Source of the DNA: Bacteroides oleiciplenus YIT 12058
GTDB taxonomy: Bacteria; Bacteroidota; Bacteroidia; Bacteroidales; Bacteroidaceae
Length of the DNA: 64,000 nt
Assembly: GCF_000315485.1 (NCBI RefSeq)
Contig: NZ_JH992943.1
Coordinates: 329,594 to 393,593 of the forward strand
Direction of reading: 5' to 3'
Notes under the pieces: generated by a model
What the model was told of the DNA's origin: nothing
What the model saw: only the letters and a program-made list of their open reading frames with translations
Database searches by the model: none
Program-made: the position numbers and the translations under genes
Part shown: positions 26,729 through 35,395 of the stretch, piece by piece
Layout of the letters: each line of letters starts with the position of its first letter
How positions within the stretch are numbered: position 1 is the stretch's first letter

Positions 26729-27271
26729 ATGAAAGAAGAAATCATTATAGCAGGCTTCGGCGGACAAGGCGTATTGTCTATGGGAAAGATTTTGGCATAT
26801 TCGGGACTGATGGAAAATAAGGAGGTAAGCTGGATGCCCGCCTACGGACCGGAACAACGAGGTGGTACGGCCAACGTAACGGTTATCGTGAGTGACGAGA
26901 AAATCTCCTCTCCTATCCTGAGCAAGTACGACGCTGCCATCATCCTGAACCAACCGTCTTTGGAAAAATTCGAAAGTAAGGTTAAGTCAGGCGGTATCCT
27001 GATTTATGATGGATATGGCATCATAAATCCGCCTACTCGTAAGGATATCAAAGTATACCGTATCGATGCAATGGATGCAGCTAATGAAATGAACAACGCC
27101 AAAGCATTCAACATGATTGTGCTGGGTGGGTTGCTGAAACTGAAACCAATGGTTACACTGGACAGTGTACTCAGAGGCTTGAAGAAGACATTGCCCGAAC
27201 GCCATCACCACTTGATACCGATGAATGAAGAAGCAATTAAGAAAGGTATGGAATTGATTAAAGAGGTATAA
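26729..27271 (+). CDS. 2-oxoacid:ferredoxin oxidoreductase gamma subunit
   Basis: A ~180-residue gamma subunit of the pyruvate/ketoisovalerate oxidoreductase type. The N-terminus IIIAGFGGQGVLSMGKILAY and the segment SWMPAYGPEQRGGTANVTVI are family signatures (CoA-interacting domain). The ATG at 26729 gives the usual length; an in-frame ATG at 26708, four bases after the beta stop, would add seven residues. Last gene of the operon, closed by a strong terminator. Confidence 0.93.
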   Translation: MKEEIIIAGFGGQGVLSMGKILAYSGLMENKEVSWMPAYGPEQRGGTANVTVIVSDEKISSPILSKYDAAIILNQPSLEKFESKVKSGGILIYDGYGIINPPTRKDIKVYRIDAMDAANEMNNAKAFNMIVLGGLLKLKPMVTLDSVLRGLKKTLPERHHHLIPMNEEAIKKGMELIKEV

Positions 27272-27290
27272 CTCCATAAACCCTTACAAT

Positions 27291-27340
27291 AAAAAAATTA
27301 GCCCTTGCAAAAAGAAATTATTGCAAGGGCTAATTTTTTT
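27291..27340 (+). terminator. strong rho-independent terminator of the oxidoreductase operon
   Basis: AAAAAAATTAGCCCTTGCAA pairs with TTGCAAGGGCTAATTTTTTT around a 10-base loop, a near-perfect ~20-bp stem with A-run and T-run, so it can work in both directions. Confidence 0.92.
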
Positions 27341-27452
27341 AAAGATGTGCCAAAAGTCACTTTATACATTCCGTGAAGCGGGGAGTTGAAATAGTACGTT
27401 TGCAAAAATAGGCAAAAAAGGCTGAATTCCGCAAGCGAATAATTTTTTATTG

Positions 27453-27460
27453 TATCTTTG
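27453..27460 (+). promoter_or_regulatory. -7 element very close to the porin start codon
   Basis: TATCTTTG matches TAnnTTTG perfectly but ends only 9 bp before the ATG at 27470, so a transcript from here would have almost no leader. A second match, TACGTTTG at 27395-27402, would give a normal leader. Neither has an ideal -33 element. Confidence 0.5.
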
Positions 27461-27469
27461 CGCCTAATT

Positions 27470-29671
27470 ATGAGACGCATTCTACTAACATACATACTTC
27501 TATCCGTATTGGGATTGCTGACAGTACAGGCACAGCGTAATCTCAATACACTGGATAACCGTGACCGTTATGGAAACCAGGTTGACCCATCAACACAACC
27601 GGACAGTCTGGACACCAATACCGATGTACAAAGCATTCCGCCTAAACTCTATATGTGGCGAATAAGCGAGACTCTGGGTAACCGGACTATCGTACCTGCC
27701 GATACTGCCAACCTTAATTTCCAGAATACAAACCTGGTAGATGGCATGACGGGACAATATAATTTTCTGGGTAATCTTGGTTCTCCCCGCCTTTCACGTA
27801 TCTTCTTTGACCGTGAAGATAATGAACCAACCATCTTTATGGCACCATTTTCCAGTTTCTACTTCCGTCCCGACCAGATGTTTTTCACCAATAGTAACGT
27901 TCCTTATACGAATCTGACTTACTATAAAGCAGGTAACAAAATAAATGGTGAAGAACGGTTCAAGTCCTATTTTTCCGTCAATGCAAACAAACGTCTGGCT
28001 TTTGGTTTCAATATCGATTACCTGTACGGGCGTGGGTATTACGCCAACCAGTCCACCTCGTATTTCAATGCCGGTATATTCGGCAGTTATATAGGCGAAC
28101 GTTATCAGTTACAAGCCGTATACAACAACTTTTTCATGAAGATGAATGAGAACGGCGGTATAACGAATGACGGTTATATCACTCGTCCCGATACCTTAGC
28201 AGAAGGTAAAAAGGAATATGAATCCACTACCATTCCAGTAAATCTGGAGCAGACCTCAAACCGTAACAAAGACTTTTATGTTTACCTTACACAGCGTTAC
28301 CGACTGGGCTTCACGCGAAGAGTGTTGAAAGAAGAAGCGGCTCAAAACAATATTCAACAAAGTTTTGCCTCCCCAAATGCTGCTACACAAATAAGGAAAC
28401 CATCAGCAATTGCAGATAGCCTGAGCACAATCGGCCTTTCAGCAGACAGCCTCTCGACAGATAGCCTTATGCAGGCAAATAATCTACGCCTGGACAGCCT
28501 CAATAACAGCAGTTCTCTTCCGGAAGATACGAACTTTATCGAAGAGTTCGTTCCGGTCACGAGCTTTATCCACACCATCAAGGTGGAACGGTCACGCCAC
28601 CATTTCCGCTCAATAGAAGCAGCCAACGAAAATGCCAACTATAACAAGTTGGGAGTAAGCCGTGACTCCACTACAGCATTTAGCGTGAAGAACGTTTTCG
28701 GTATAGCTTTACTGGAAGGATTCAATAAATACGCCAAAGCTGGGCTGACCGCCTATATTTCTCATAAATACAGCCGTTATGACCTAATGAATAAAGATTC
28801 CATAACGGTAGATCGTTTCACCGAACAGGAGATCTTCGTCGGCGGTGAACTCGCCAAACGGCAAGGCAAAACCCTGCACTATTCTGTAGACGGCGAGATA
28901 GGGATTATGGACAAAGCACTGGGGCAATTTCGTGTTAATGGAAACATGGATTTGAATTTCCGTCTTTGGAAAGACACAGTCAATCTCATTGTACGAGGCT
29001 TTGTAAAAAATACATTGCCTTCTTTCTACATGCGCCATTACCATTCCAACCTATTCATTTGGGATAATGACAATATGGAAAAAGAATTCCGTACCCGTGT
29101 AGAAGGTGAACTAAAAATCGGTCGGTGGGGTACTAATCTTCGCGCCGGTGTGGAAAATATAAAGAACTACACCTACTTCAACCAAAGCGCCATGCCTACA
29201 CAGCATAGCGGCAACATACAAGTCCTTTCCGCCACGCTGAAACAAAATTTCCGCGCAGGTATTTTCCATCTGGACAATGAAGTAGTCTGGCAGAAATCAA
29301 GCAATGAAACGGTTCTCCCTCTGCCACAAATCTCACTATATTCCAACCTCTACATCCTGACTACAATGGCGAAGAAGGTACTTACTGTGCAACTGGGTGC
29401 CGATGTACGTTATTTCACCAAATATCACGCACCAGCTTATACACCTGCCATCCAGCAGTTCCATCTGCAACCGGACAATGACCAGGTAGAAATCGGAGGT
29501 TATCCGATAGTCAATATCTATGCCAACATACATCTGAAGCGTACACGTCTCTTTGCCATGTACTCTCATGCCAATCAGGGTATGGGTACACGTAATGCTT
29601 TCCTCGTACCGCATTACCCCATTAATCCGAGCCTCCTCAGACTTGGCGTTTCATGGAATTTCTACGATTAA
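27470..29671 (+). CDS. putative outer membrane porin (Porin_10-like)
   Basis: A 733-residue exported protein with signal MRRILLTYILLSVLGLLTVQAQ; ATG 27470 is preferred over the TTG at 27458. Most of the sequence is alternating aromatic/polar beta strands (for example FSSFYFRPDQMFFTNSNVPY, YKAGNKINGEERFKSYFSVN, YLYGRGYYANQSTSYFNAGI), ending FYD after LLRLGVSWN, as in beta-barrel outer membrane proteins. Around residues 290-360 there is a low-complexity Ser/Leu/Asp insert (SLSTIGLSADSLSTDSLMQ), likely an extracellular loop or periplasmic linker. The pattern fits the Bacteroidetes putative porin family PF14121. Substrate unknown. The next gene starts 12 bp downstream. Confidence 0.82.
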   Translation: MRRILLTYILLSVLGLLTVQAQRNLNTLDNRDRYGNQVDPSTQPDSLDTNTDVQSIPPKLYMWRISETLGNRTIVPADTANLNFQNTNLVDGMTGQYNFLGNLGSPRLSRIFFDREDNEPTIFMAPFSSFYFRPDQMFFTNSNVPYTNLTYYKAGNKINGEERFKSYFSVNANKRLAFGFNIDYLYGRGYYANQSTSYFNAGIFGSYIGERYQLQAVYNNFFMKMNENGGITNDGYITRPDTLAEGKKEYESTTIPVNLEQTSNRNKDFYVYLTQRYRLGFTRRVLKEEAAQNNIQQSFASPNAATQIRKPSAIADSLSTIGLSADSLSTDSLMQANNLRLDSLNNSSSLPEDTNFIEEFVPVTSFIHTIKVERSRHHFRSIEAANENANYNKLGVSRDSTTAFSVKNVFGIALLEGFNKYAKAGLTAYISHKYSRYDLMNKDSITVDRFTEQEIFVGGELAKRQGKTLHYSVDGEIGIMDKALGQFRVNGNMDLNFRLWKDTVNLIVRGFVKNTLPSFYMRHYHSNLFIWDNDNMEKEFRTRVEGELKIGRWGTNLRAGVENIKNYTYFNQSAMPTQHSGNIQVLSATLKQNFRAGIFHLDNEVVWQKSSNETVLPLPQISLYSNLYILTTMAKKVLTVQLGADVRYFTKYHAPAYTPAIQQFHLQPDNDQVEIGGYPIVNIYANIHLKRTRLFAMYSHANQGMGTRNAFLVPHYPINPSLLRLGVSWNFYD

Positions 29672-29683
29672 AACCTTTTCTAT

Positions 29684-30520
29684 ATGAGAATATCGAAAGC
29701 TAAGATTCTGAAATATGCTGCGATGGGCATTATTGCCGCCTGCATTACCACCTTCTTTCTTAAAAAGGAGAAGTTTCAAGGGCATCCGCGCGACTATGCA
29801 GAAATAGCTACCGAGAAAATTATCCGTGCTGCTACAGAGTATAACTCCATCAGTTTCTATGTAGACGGTGATACATTGTCGGGGTTTCATTATGAATTGA
29901 TTGAAGCTTTCGCCCGTGACCATGGTTGGAAAGCTGCCATCACTCCCGAAATGAGTTTCGACAAACGATTGGAAGGACTAGCAGAGGGCAAGTTTGATGT
30001 GATAGCCTATGGCATCCTGGCCACCAGCGAACTAAAAGATTCTTTGCTCCTTACAAGTCCGATTGTACTGAACAAAGAGGTCCTCGTACAGCGGAAAGCC
30101 AGCTCACCTACCGACTCTCTCTTCGTCAAAAGCCAGTTGGACCTGGCAGGCAAAACCCTGCATGTAGTGAAAGGCTCACCATCTATCCTCCGCATTCACA
30201 ACTTGGGAAACGAGATAGGTGACACCATATATATTAATGAAATAGACAAATATGGCTCGGAGCAGCTAATATCTCTCGTAGCTCACGGAGATATAGATTA
30301 TGCCGTATGCGATGAGAGCATCGCCCGTGCCGTGGTGGATAGTCTGCCTCAAATAGACATCAATACGGATATCAGCTTTACACAATTTTATTCCTGGGGT
30401 GTCAGCAAGCAATCACCGGTCCTTTTGGACAGCCTTAACGCTTGGCTCCAAACTTTCCGCAATAGTAGTGAGTTCAAACTCATCTACCGTAAATACTACT
30501 CGCCTTCCGGCAAGAAATAG
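29684..30520 (+). CDS. periplasmic solute-binding-like protein (SBP family 3 type), membrane-anchored
   Basis: A 278-residue protein with an N-terminal hydrophobic segment (ILKYAAMGIIAACITTFFL) that lacks a clear cleavage site and may act as an anchor. The rest resembles the periplasmic amino-acid-type binding fold: GFHYELIEAFARDHGW, RLEGLAEGKFDVIAYGI, LLTSPIVLNKEVLVQ and DYAVCDESIARAVVDSLPQ. The same fold forms the sensor half of MltF-type lytic transglycosylases, but no transglycosylase domain follows here. It is cotranscribed with the porin. Ligand unknown. Confidence 0.8.
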   Translation: MRISKAKILKYAAMGIIAACITTFFLKKEKFQGHPRDYAEIATEKIIRAATEYNSISFYVDGDTLSGFHYELIEAFARDHGWKAAITPEMSFDKRLEGLAEGKFDVIAYGILATSELKDSLLLTSPIVLNKEVLVQRKASSPTDSLFVKSQLDLAGKTLHVVKGSPSILRIHNLGNEIGDTIYINEIDKYGSEQLISLVAHGDIDYAVCDESIARAVVDSLPQIDINTDISFTQFYSWGVSKQSPVLLDSLNAWLQTFRNSSEFKLIYRKYYSPSGKK

Positions 30521-30602
30521 CCTTCTTTTCATACTTGTAGAGCGTTCACCAAAAATTAGAACATTATTCTAAAAAAGGGGAACGCAATTTCAGCTATCAT
30601 AA

Positions 30603-30634
30603 TTTGTCAGATTCCCCTATTGTTTAGAACTTTG
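30603..30634 (+). promoter_or_regulatory. promoter of the small lipoprotein gene
   Basis: TTTG at 30603-30606 and GAACTTTG at 30627-30634 with 20 bp between; the -7 differs from TAnnTTTG at the first base only. It stands 46 bp before the ATG at 30681. Confidence 0.45.
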
Positions 30635-30680
30635 CAGCGGATATTTATAAGAGACTATTCATTTAAAGTACTAAACAAAG

Positions 30681-30827
30681 ATGAAAAAGAGACCTCTATT
30701 CTATTTATTCTGTATCGTTGCAACCATTGGACTATTGATCACCTTTTGCAACGATGATGATTATCCGGGTGCAGCGCCCGGTGAAATCACAGCCCATTAC
30801 AACCCACTAATAGAGTTCTTCTTTTAA
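30681..30827 (+). CDS. 48-residue putative lipoprotein
   Basis: Starts MKKRPLFYLFCIVATIGLL and reaches LITFC with a Cys at residue 24 in lipobox-like position, then acidic NDDDYPG, the typical surface-export region, and ends in IEFFF. It has a promoter-like sequence in front and ends 28 bp before the converging nadE stop. Its signal, acidic stretch and start support a real tiny lipoprotein; no family recognised. Confidence 0.6.
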   Translation: MKKRPLFYLFCIVATIGLLITFCNDDDYPGAAPGEITAHYNPLIEFFF

Positions 30828-30854
30828 AGTACTTGTCCTATATCCTTTTTTATA

Positions 30855-32780
30855 TCACAGACTTCCTACTTCCCTTAACCACGCTTCCGACGAGGCATCA
30901 CTCGGCATTCGCCAGTCGCCACGTGGACTGATGGAAATACTACCTACTTTAGGTCCATCGGGAAGACAAGAACGTTTAAACTGCTGATTGAAGAAACGGC
31001 GAAAGAATATCTGCAACCATTTCTTAATAGTCTCTTCGTCATATACCCCCTTGAAAGTACGAGCGGCAAGGAAGAATATCTTGGAAGGACGGAAACCGCA
31101 ACGCAAGAAATAATACAAGAAGAAATCATGTAGTTCATACGGACCAACCAGATCTTCCGTTATCTGCTTGATGTTTCCGTTTTCATCTGCTGGAATCAGT
31201 TCCGGACTAATCGGTGTATCTACAATATCCAGCAACGTAGCACGCGAAGCCTCATCCATATCATTTTCAGCCACCCACTTCACCAGATGTTTCACCAACG
31301 TCTTAGGTACACTTCCATTAACACCGTACATGGACATATGGTCACCGTTGTAAGTAGCCCATCCCAGCGCCAGTTCCGACAGATCGCCCGTGCCTATCAC
31401 CATTCCATTGGTCTGGTTGGCTATATCCATTAATATCTGTGTGCGCTCCCGTGCTTGAGCATTCTCATAAACCACATCGTGTATATCTATATCATGGTCT
31501 ATATCTTTAAAATGCTGGATACAGGCTTCTTTGATGCTAACTTCACGGACGGTTATGCCTAAAGAATTCATCAAATCCACAGCATTTGTATGCGTACGGT
31601 CGGTTGTTCCGAATCCCGGCATAGTTACGCCAATAATGCCCTTACGCGACCATTCCAATTTATCAAACGTCTTAACACATACCAATAGTGCCAACGTGGA
31701 ATCCAGTCCACCGGAAATCCCAACAACTGCACTCTGGGCATGGGTATGCATTAAACGCTGTGCCAGACCAGAAACCTGTATGGAGAAGATTTCTTCGCAA
31801 CGTTCATTCAATGCAGCTCCCTGCGGAACAAACGGATGCGGTTCAAAAGTACGCGTCAGGTTTAATTCTTTACTATTGACATATTCCGTAGAGACCCGTA
31901 CCGCCGATTCCGGTGCACAATGCGCCCGACAAGCCGCGAATGTCGTATTCACACGACGTTCCGTACGAATATGTTCCACATCTATTTCACTGATAACAAC
32001 CTGCCCTTCAAAAGAGAAACGTTCACTGCGAGCCACCATGCTCCCGTTCTCAAAAATCAATCCGTTCCCTGCAAATACTACATCTGTGGTAGACTCACCA
32101 AAACCACACGAACAGAATACATAACCGGCAATGCAACGTGCCGATTGCTGGCTGATAAGTGAACACAAATAGTTGTGTTTGCCTATCCCTTCATTATCCG
32201 CCGAGAGATTGAATAAGATCTCGGCACCTTGCAATGCCAATGAGGAACTGGGAGGAATAGGTGCCCATAAGTCCTCACAGATTTCAATACCGAATGTAGT
32301 ATCCGCCATTTCAAATAGCAGATTAGCCCCCATAGGAACCACCTGTCCGCAAAGACGCATGCTTGTTTCCGACACATCAACAGCAGACGTAAACCAGCGT
32401 TTCTCATAAAATTCCTTGTAATTGGGAAGATAAGTCTTGGGGACCACGCCCAGCACCTTCCCCTTTTGAATCACGACAGCTGTATTCAGCAACACACCAT
32501 TCAATGCTACCGGCATACCCAATATAGCAATGATGTCCAATTGCCTCGTGTTGTTTACAATCTGTATCAGCTCCATTTCCGCCTCTTCGAGCAGCAATTG
32601 CTGGGCAAATAAATCGCCACATGTATATCCGGTAACACACAACTCCGGGAAAGCGATGATTTGCACACCTTTACCTTCAGCAATGATTATTTCCTTTTCA
32701 ATCTCCCGGGCATTGAACTTACAGTCCGCCACCTTGACACGGGGCACAGCCGCCGCTACCTTTACATATCCGTAATTCAT
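30855..32780 (-). CDS. nadE: glutamine-dependent NAD synthetase
   Basis: A 641-residue two-domain enzyme that makes NAD from nicotinate adenine dinucleotide, ATP and glutamine. The N-terminal nitrilase-type glutaminase domain shows Glu in FPELCVTGY, Lys in VVPKTYLPNYKEFYE and Cys in GIEICEDLWAP; the C-terminal synthetase has the ATP loop VVGISGGLDSTLALLV and TGDLSELALGWATYNGDHM. ATG 32780 (MNYGYVKVAAAVP) is chosen over an upstream TTG because it gives the normal N-terminus. Length fits the long NadE form. Divergent from the sensor kinase gene. Confidence 0.96.
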   Translation of the reverse strand: MNYGYVKVAAAVPRVKVADCKFNAREIEKEIIIAEGKGVQIIAFPELCVTGYTCGDLFAQQLLLEEAEMELIQIVNNTRQLDIIAILGMPVALNGVLLNTAVVIQKGKVLGVVPKTYLPNYKEFYEKRWFTSAVDVSETSMRLCGQVVPMGANLLFEMADTTFGIEICEDLWAPIPPSSSLALQGAEILFNLSADNEGIGKHNYLCSLISQQSARCIAGYVFCSCGFGESTTDVVFAGNGLIFENGSMVARSERFSFEGQVVISEIDVEHIRTERRVNTTFAACRAHCAPESAVRVSTEYVNSKELNLTRTFEPHPFVPQGAALNERCEEIFSIQVSGLAQRLMHTHAQSAVVGISGGLDSTLALLVCVKTFDKLEWSRKGIIGVTMPGFGTTDRTHTNAVDLMNSLGITVREVSIKEACIQHFKDIDHDIDIHDVVYENAQARERTQILMDIANQTNGMVIGTGDLSELALGWATYNGDHMSMYGVNGSVPKTLVKHLVKWVAENDMDEASRATLLDIVDTPISPELIPADENGNIKQITEDLVGPYELHDFFLYYFLRCGFRPSKIFFLAARTFKGVYDEETIKKWLQIFFRRFFNQQFKRSCLPDGPKVGSISISPRGDWRMPSDASSEAWLREVGSL

Positions 32781-32807
32781 AAGGATGTCATTTATAATAT
32801 TTGACGG

Positions 32808-32839
32808 CAAAAATACAGTTATTTATCCACAAACACAAA
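32808..32839 (-). promoter_or_regulatory. promoter of nadE
   Basis: On the minus strand a TTTG (32836-32839) and TATTTTTG (32808-32815) stand 20 bp apart, a full match to the Bacteroides consensus, about 28 bp before the chosen ATG. Confidence 0.75.
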
Positions 32840-32917
32840 ATTATCATTTCTTTCACTCCGTATATCCTAAATTATTAGTACTTTTAGCGGCATTTTAAAA
32901 CACACTATACAAAACTC

Positions 32918-34801
32918 ATGAAAACTCACAGCATACTCCATAGATGGTTACTTTCCCTGATACTTTTAGTAGGGTGTCTCTCCCTTTCAGCCAAAGAAAA
33001 AGAGTATGTGTTACTTCTCAGTTCAGTTAATGCAGAAGAAGCATGGATACATGGTTTCCAAAATGAACTTCAAAAGTGTTTTCCTTATGAGAGAGAACTC
33101 GAACTGCGTTCTTATTTCCTCGCAGTACCGGTACTTCAAAATGAAGAAGAAGTCAAACAAGTTCAAAAAAACATCCTACAAGCATTCCCTACTCCGCCTA
33201 AGGTCGTCATAATCATAGGCGATCCGGGCTGGCTGGTCAGCGCTCCCATCTTCGATGGGCCCTGGAAGGATATCCCTGTCATACTTTGCTACTCCCGCGG
33301 ACGCGTCCCGTCTACGCTACAAACATTGCTGGACAGGTCTCCCCTGACGGAAGAAAACAGTATACCCATCGAAGAATTCAACAAGAACTACAATATCACC
33401 GTACTGAAGCAACCTTATTATATAAAGCAAACGCTAGAACTCATCAAACAGCTCCAACCAGAAGTCAAGCAGATTGCCTTTATTTCCGATGACCGTTATA
33501 TCAGCGTTGTCACCCGGCAATCCGTAGAAGAAATCATGCAAAAGGACTTCCCAAATCTGAAACTTGAATTATTATCTTCGGCACAAATAGCTACTGAAGA
33601 GCTGCTGGATACACTCACTGATTATAATAAAACAACCGGAGTAATTTATTATGGCTGGATGCGGCAATATGGCAATAAACAGAATTATTACCTATCCGAC
33701 CACCTTAAAAAGATACTTCCCACCTTCTTGAAAGTTCCGGTTTTTACACTGGCTGATTTAAACTTACAGGAAAACTTATATGCGGGTGGACATTATATCT
33801 CCATTCCGGATTTCACGAACACAGTAATGTCCATAATCAGTCGGATTCTGGCAGGAGAAACCGCTTCTTCCATTCCTTACCAAAACGGTGGAATTCCGCG
33901 TACATACCTGAATTTCGCCGACTTGAAATGGTGTAACATATCAGAAGATTTATATCCGGAAGATGCTGTTTATTATTTCCAGCCTCCCACTTTCTACCAG
34001 CAGTATAAAACCTATATGTGGATGACAGGCATATTCCTTGCCTGCCTGATCATTTTTTATATTTTCTATCACATACACTCTCTGAAACACCAAAAAGAGC
34101 TCATTCATGCCAAGGAATGTGCTGAAGAATCCGATCGGCTAAAATCAGCTTTCCTCGCCAACATGAGCCATGAGATACGTACTCCACTCAATGCAATCGT
34201 CGGTTTTTCCAGTATTCTTGCCGAAACCGCAGATACTCCCGAATGCCACGAATACATCAGAATCATTGAAGATAATAATTACCTATTACTGCAACTTATC
34301 AATGATATTCTCGACCTCTCCAGGATAGAAGCCGGCTTGTTGGATTTCAGTTATACTGACGTGGACATCAATGAATGCATGCGTAAACTTGAAGATGCTT
34401 TCCACTTCAGAATGCCTGTAAACGTAGTGTGTATTACAGAACTCGGTATGAAGAAATGTCATATACATACTGAAAAGAACCGTTTGCTGCAAGTGCTCGG
34501 AAACTATTTTTCCAATGCTATCAAGTACACCAACAGAGGAAATATTACTATCGGTTATAACCCACCCAAAGACGGCAGATTGCATTTCTATGTTCGCGAC
34601 ACAGGTTGTGGCATTTCTCCCGATAAGCAACAAGCTATTTTTCAACGATTTGTGAAACTCGACTATTTCAAGCAAGGTACAGGACTCGGTTTATCCATTT
34701 GTCAGATGATTGCTGAAAAGATGGATGCCACTGTCGGAGTTTCTTCCGAAGTAGGCAAAGGCTCTGAATTCTGGATAGAAATCCCTTACCAACCTGTATA
34801 A
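32918..34801 (+). CDS. membrane sensor histidine kinase with ABC-binding-protein-like sensor domain
   Basis: A 627-residue kinase. It has a signal peptide (LLSLILLVGCLSLSA), a periplasmic domain (~27-360) resembling ABC-type solute-binding proteins (YVLLLSSVNAEEAWIHGFQ, VVIIIGDPGWLVSAPIF, AGGHYISIPDFTNTVMSII), a membrane helix (~366-388, IFLACLIIFYIFYHI), HisKA with His418 in NMSHEIRTPLNA, and HATPase with NYFSNAIKYTNRGN, VRDTGCGIS and GTGLGLSICQM. No receiver domain is fused, and no response regulator gene is adjacent, so it is an orphan kinase. Ligand unknown; divergent from nadE, upstream of perR. Confidence 0.92.
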   Translation: MKTHSILHRWLLSLILLVGCLSLSAKEKEYVLLLSSVNAEEAWIHGFQNELQKCFPYERELELRSYFLAVPVLQNEEEVKQVQKNILQAFPTPPKVVIIIGDPGWLVSAPIFDGPWKDIPVILCYSRGRVPSTLQTLLDRSPLTEENSIPIEEFNKNYNITVLKQPYYIKQTLELIKQLQPEVKQIAFISDDRYISVVTRQSVEEIMQKDFPNLKLELLSSAQIATEELLDTLTDYNKTTGVIYYGWMRQYGNKQNYYLSDHLKKILPTFLKVPVFTLADLNLQENLYAGGHYISIPDFTNTVMSIISRILAGETASSIPYQNGGIPRTYLNFADLKWCNISEDLYPEDAVYYFQPPTFYQQYKTYMWMTGIFLACLIIFYIFYHIHSLKHQKELIHAKECAEESDRLKSAFLANMSHEIRTPLNAIVGFSSILAETADTPECHEYIRIIEDNNYLLLQLINDILDLSRIEAGLLDFSYTDVDINECMRKLEDAFHFRMPVNVVCITELGMKKCHIHTEKNRLLQVLGNYFSNAIKYTNRGNITIGYNPPKDGRLHFYVRDTGCGISPDKQQAIFQRFVKLDYFKQGTGLGLSICQMIAEKMDATVGVSSEVGKGSEFWIEIPYQPV

Positions 34802-34856
34802 AAAAGCAGAAATTTATATTTTATAGAATAATCATGCAAAAAAAGATAGAAAATCT

Positions 34857-34887
34857 TTTGGAAACATCAGAGAAGTCTTTATCTTTG
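34857..34887 (+). promoter_or_regulatory. promoter of perR
   Basis: TTTG (34857-34860), 19 bp, TATCTTTG (34880-34887): full match to the Bacteroides consensus. Confidence 0.85.
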
Positions 34888-34902
34888 CAAGCGAAATAAA
34901 AA

Positions 34903-34915
34903 TGTAATTATTACA
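34903..34915. promoter_or_regulatory. PerR/Fur-type operator
   Basis: A perfect 6-1-6 palindrome TGTAAT-T-ATTACA lying between the -7 element and the perR ATG, where bound repressor would block its own transcription. It resembles the known PerR box (TTATAAT-N-ATTATAA) in geometry and A/T content. Confidence 0.75.
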
Positions 34916-34933
34916 AGTTTGAATTAAAAGAAT

Positions 34934-35344
34934 ATGGAAATAGTAGTAGAAAGATTGCAAGAACATAACATTAAGCCATCAATGCAACGTATCGCCATCA
35001 TGAAATATCTTATGGAACATCGTACGCATCCGACGGTAGATGAAATTTATACAGCACTGTCTCCTACTATACCGACGCTTTCAAAAACTACAGTTTACAA
35101 CACACTGAAGATTTTGAGCGAACAAGGAGCTGCACAAACTCTGACTATCGACGAACGTAACACATGCTACGATGCCGACACCAGTCCTCATGCGCATTTC
35201 TTATGTAAGAGCTGCGGAAAAATTTACGATTTGCCGTGCGACGATGCTGTAAAAAAAGTGGTAGATACGGACATGGATGGACACGAAGTGCAGGAAATCC
35301 ATTATTATTACAAAGGAATCTGTAAACAATGTAAAGAAGACTAA
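34934..35344 (+). CDS. perR: Fur-family peroxide-stress repressor, PerR-like
   Basis: A 136-residue Fur-family metalloregulator. The winged helix (~1-85) includes HPTVDEIYTAL and TLSKTTVYNTLKILSEQG; the dimer/metal domain has DTSPHAHFLCKSCGKIYDLP and a second Cys pair in GICKQCKED, giving the four-Cys structural zinc site of PerR. In anaerobes PerR controls peroxide defence, and here the next gene is a rubrerythrin and a Per-type box is in the promoter, which favours PerR over iron-sensing Fur or Zur. Start ATG 34934 fits the operator spacing. Confidence 0.9.
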   Translation: MEIVVERLQEHNIKPSMQRIAIMKYLMEHRTHPTVDEIYTALSPTIPTLSKTTVYNTLKILSEQGAAQTLTIDERNTCYDADTSPHAHFLCKSCGKIYDLPCDDAVKKVVDTDMDGHEVQEIHYYYKGICKQCKED

Positions 35345-35361
35345 CGTCTTATTATAAGACG
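35345..35361 (+). promoter_or_regulatory. short perfect palindrome between perR and rubrerythrin
   Basis: CGTCTTA-TTA-TAAGACG, 7-bp arms. Its core TTAT-T-ATAA resembles half of a Per box, so it could be a second repressor site; it could equally be an RNA hairpin. It begins directly after the perR stop. Confidence 0.45.
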
Positions 35362-35395
35362 AACGAATAACTAATTCAATTAAATCAAAAAGAAA

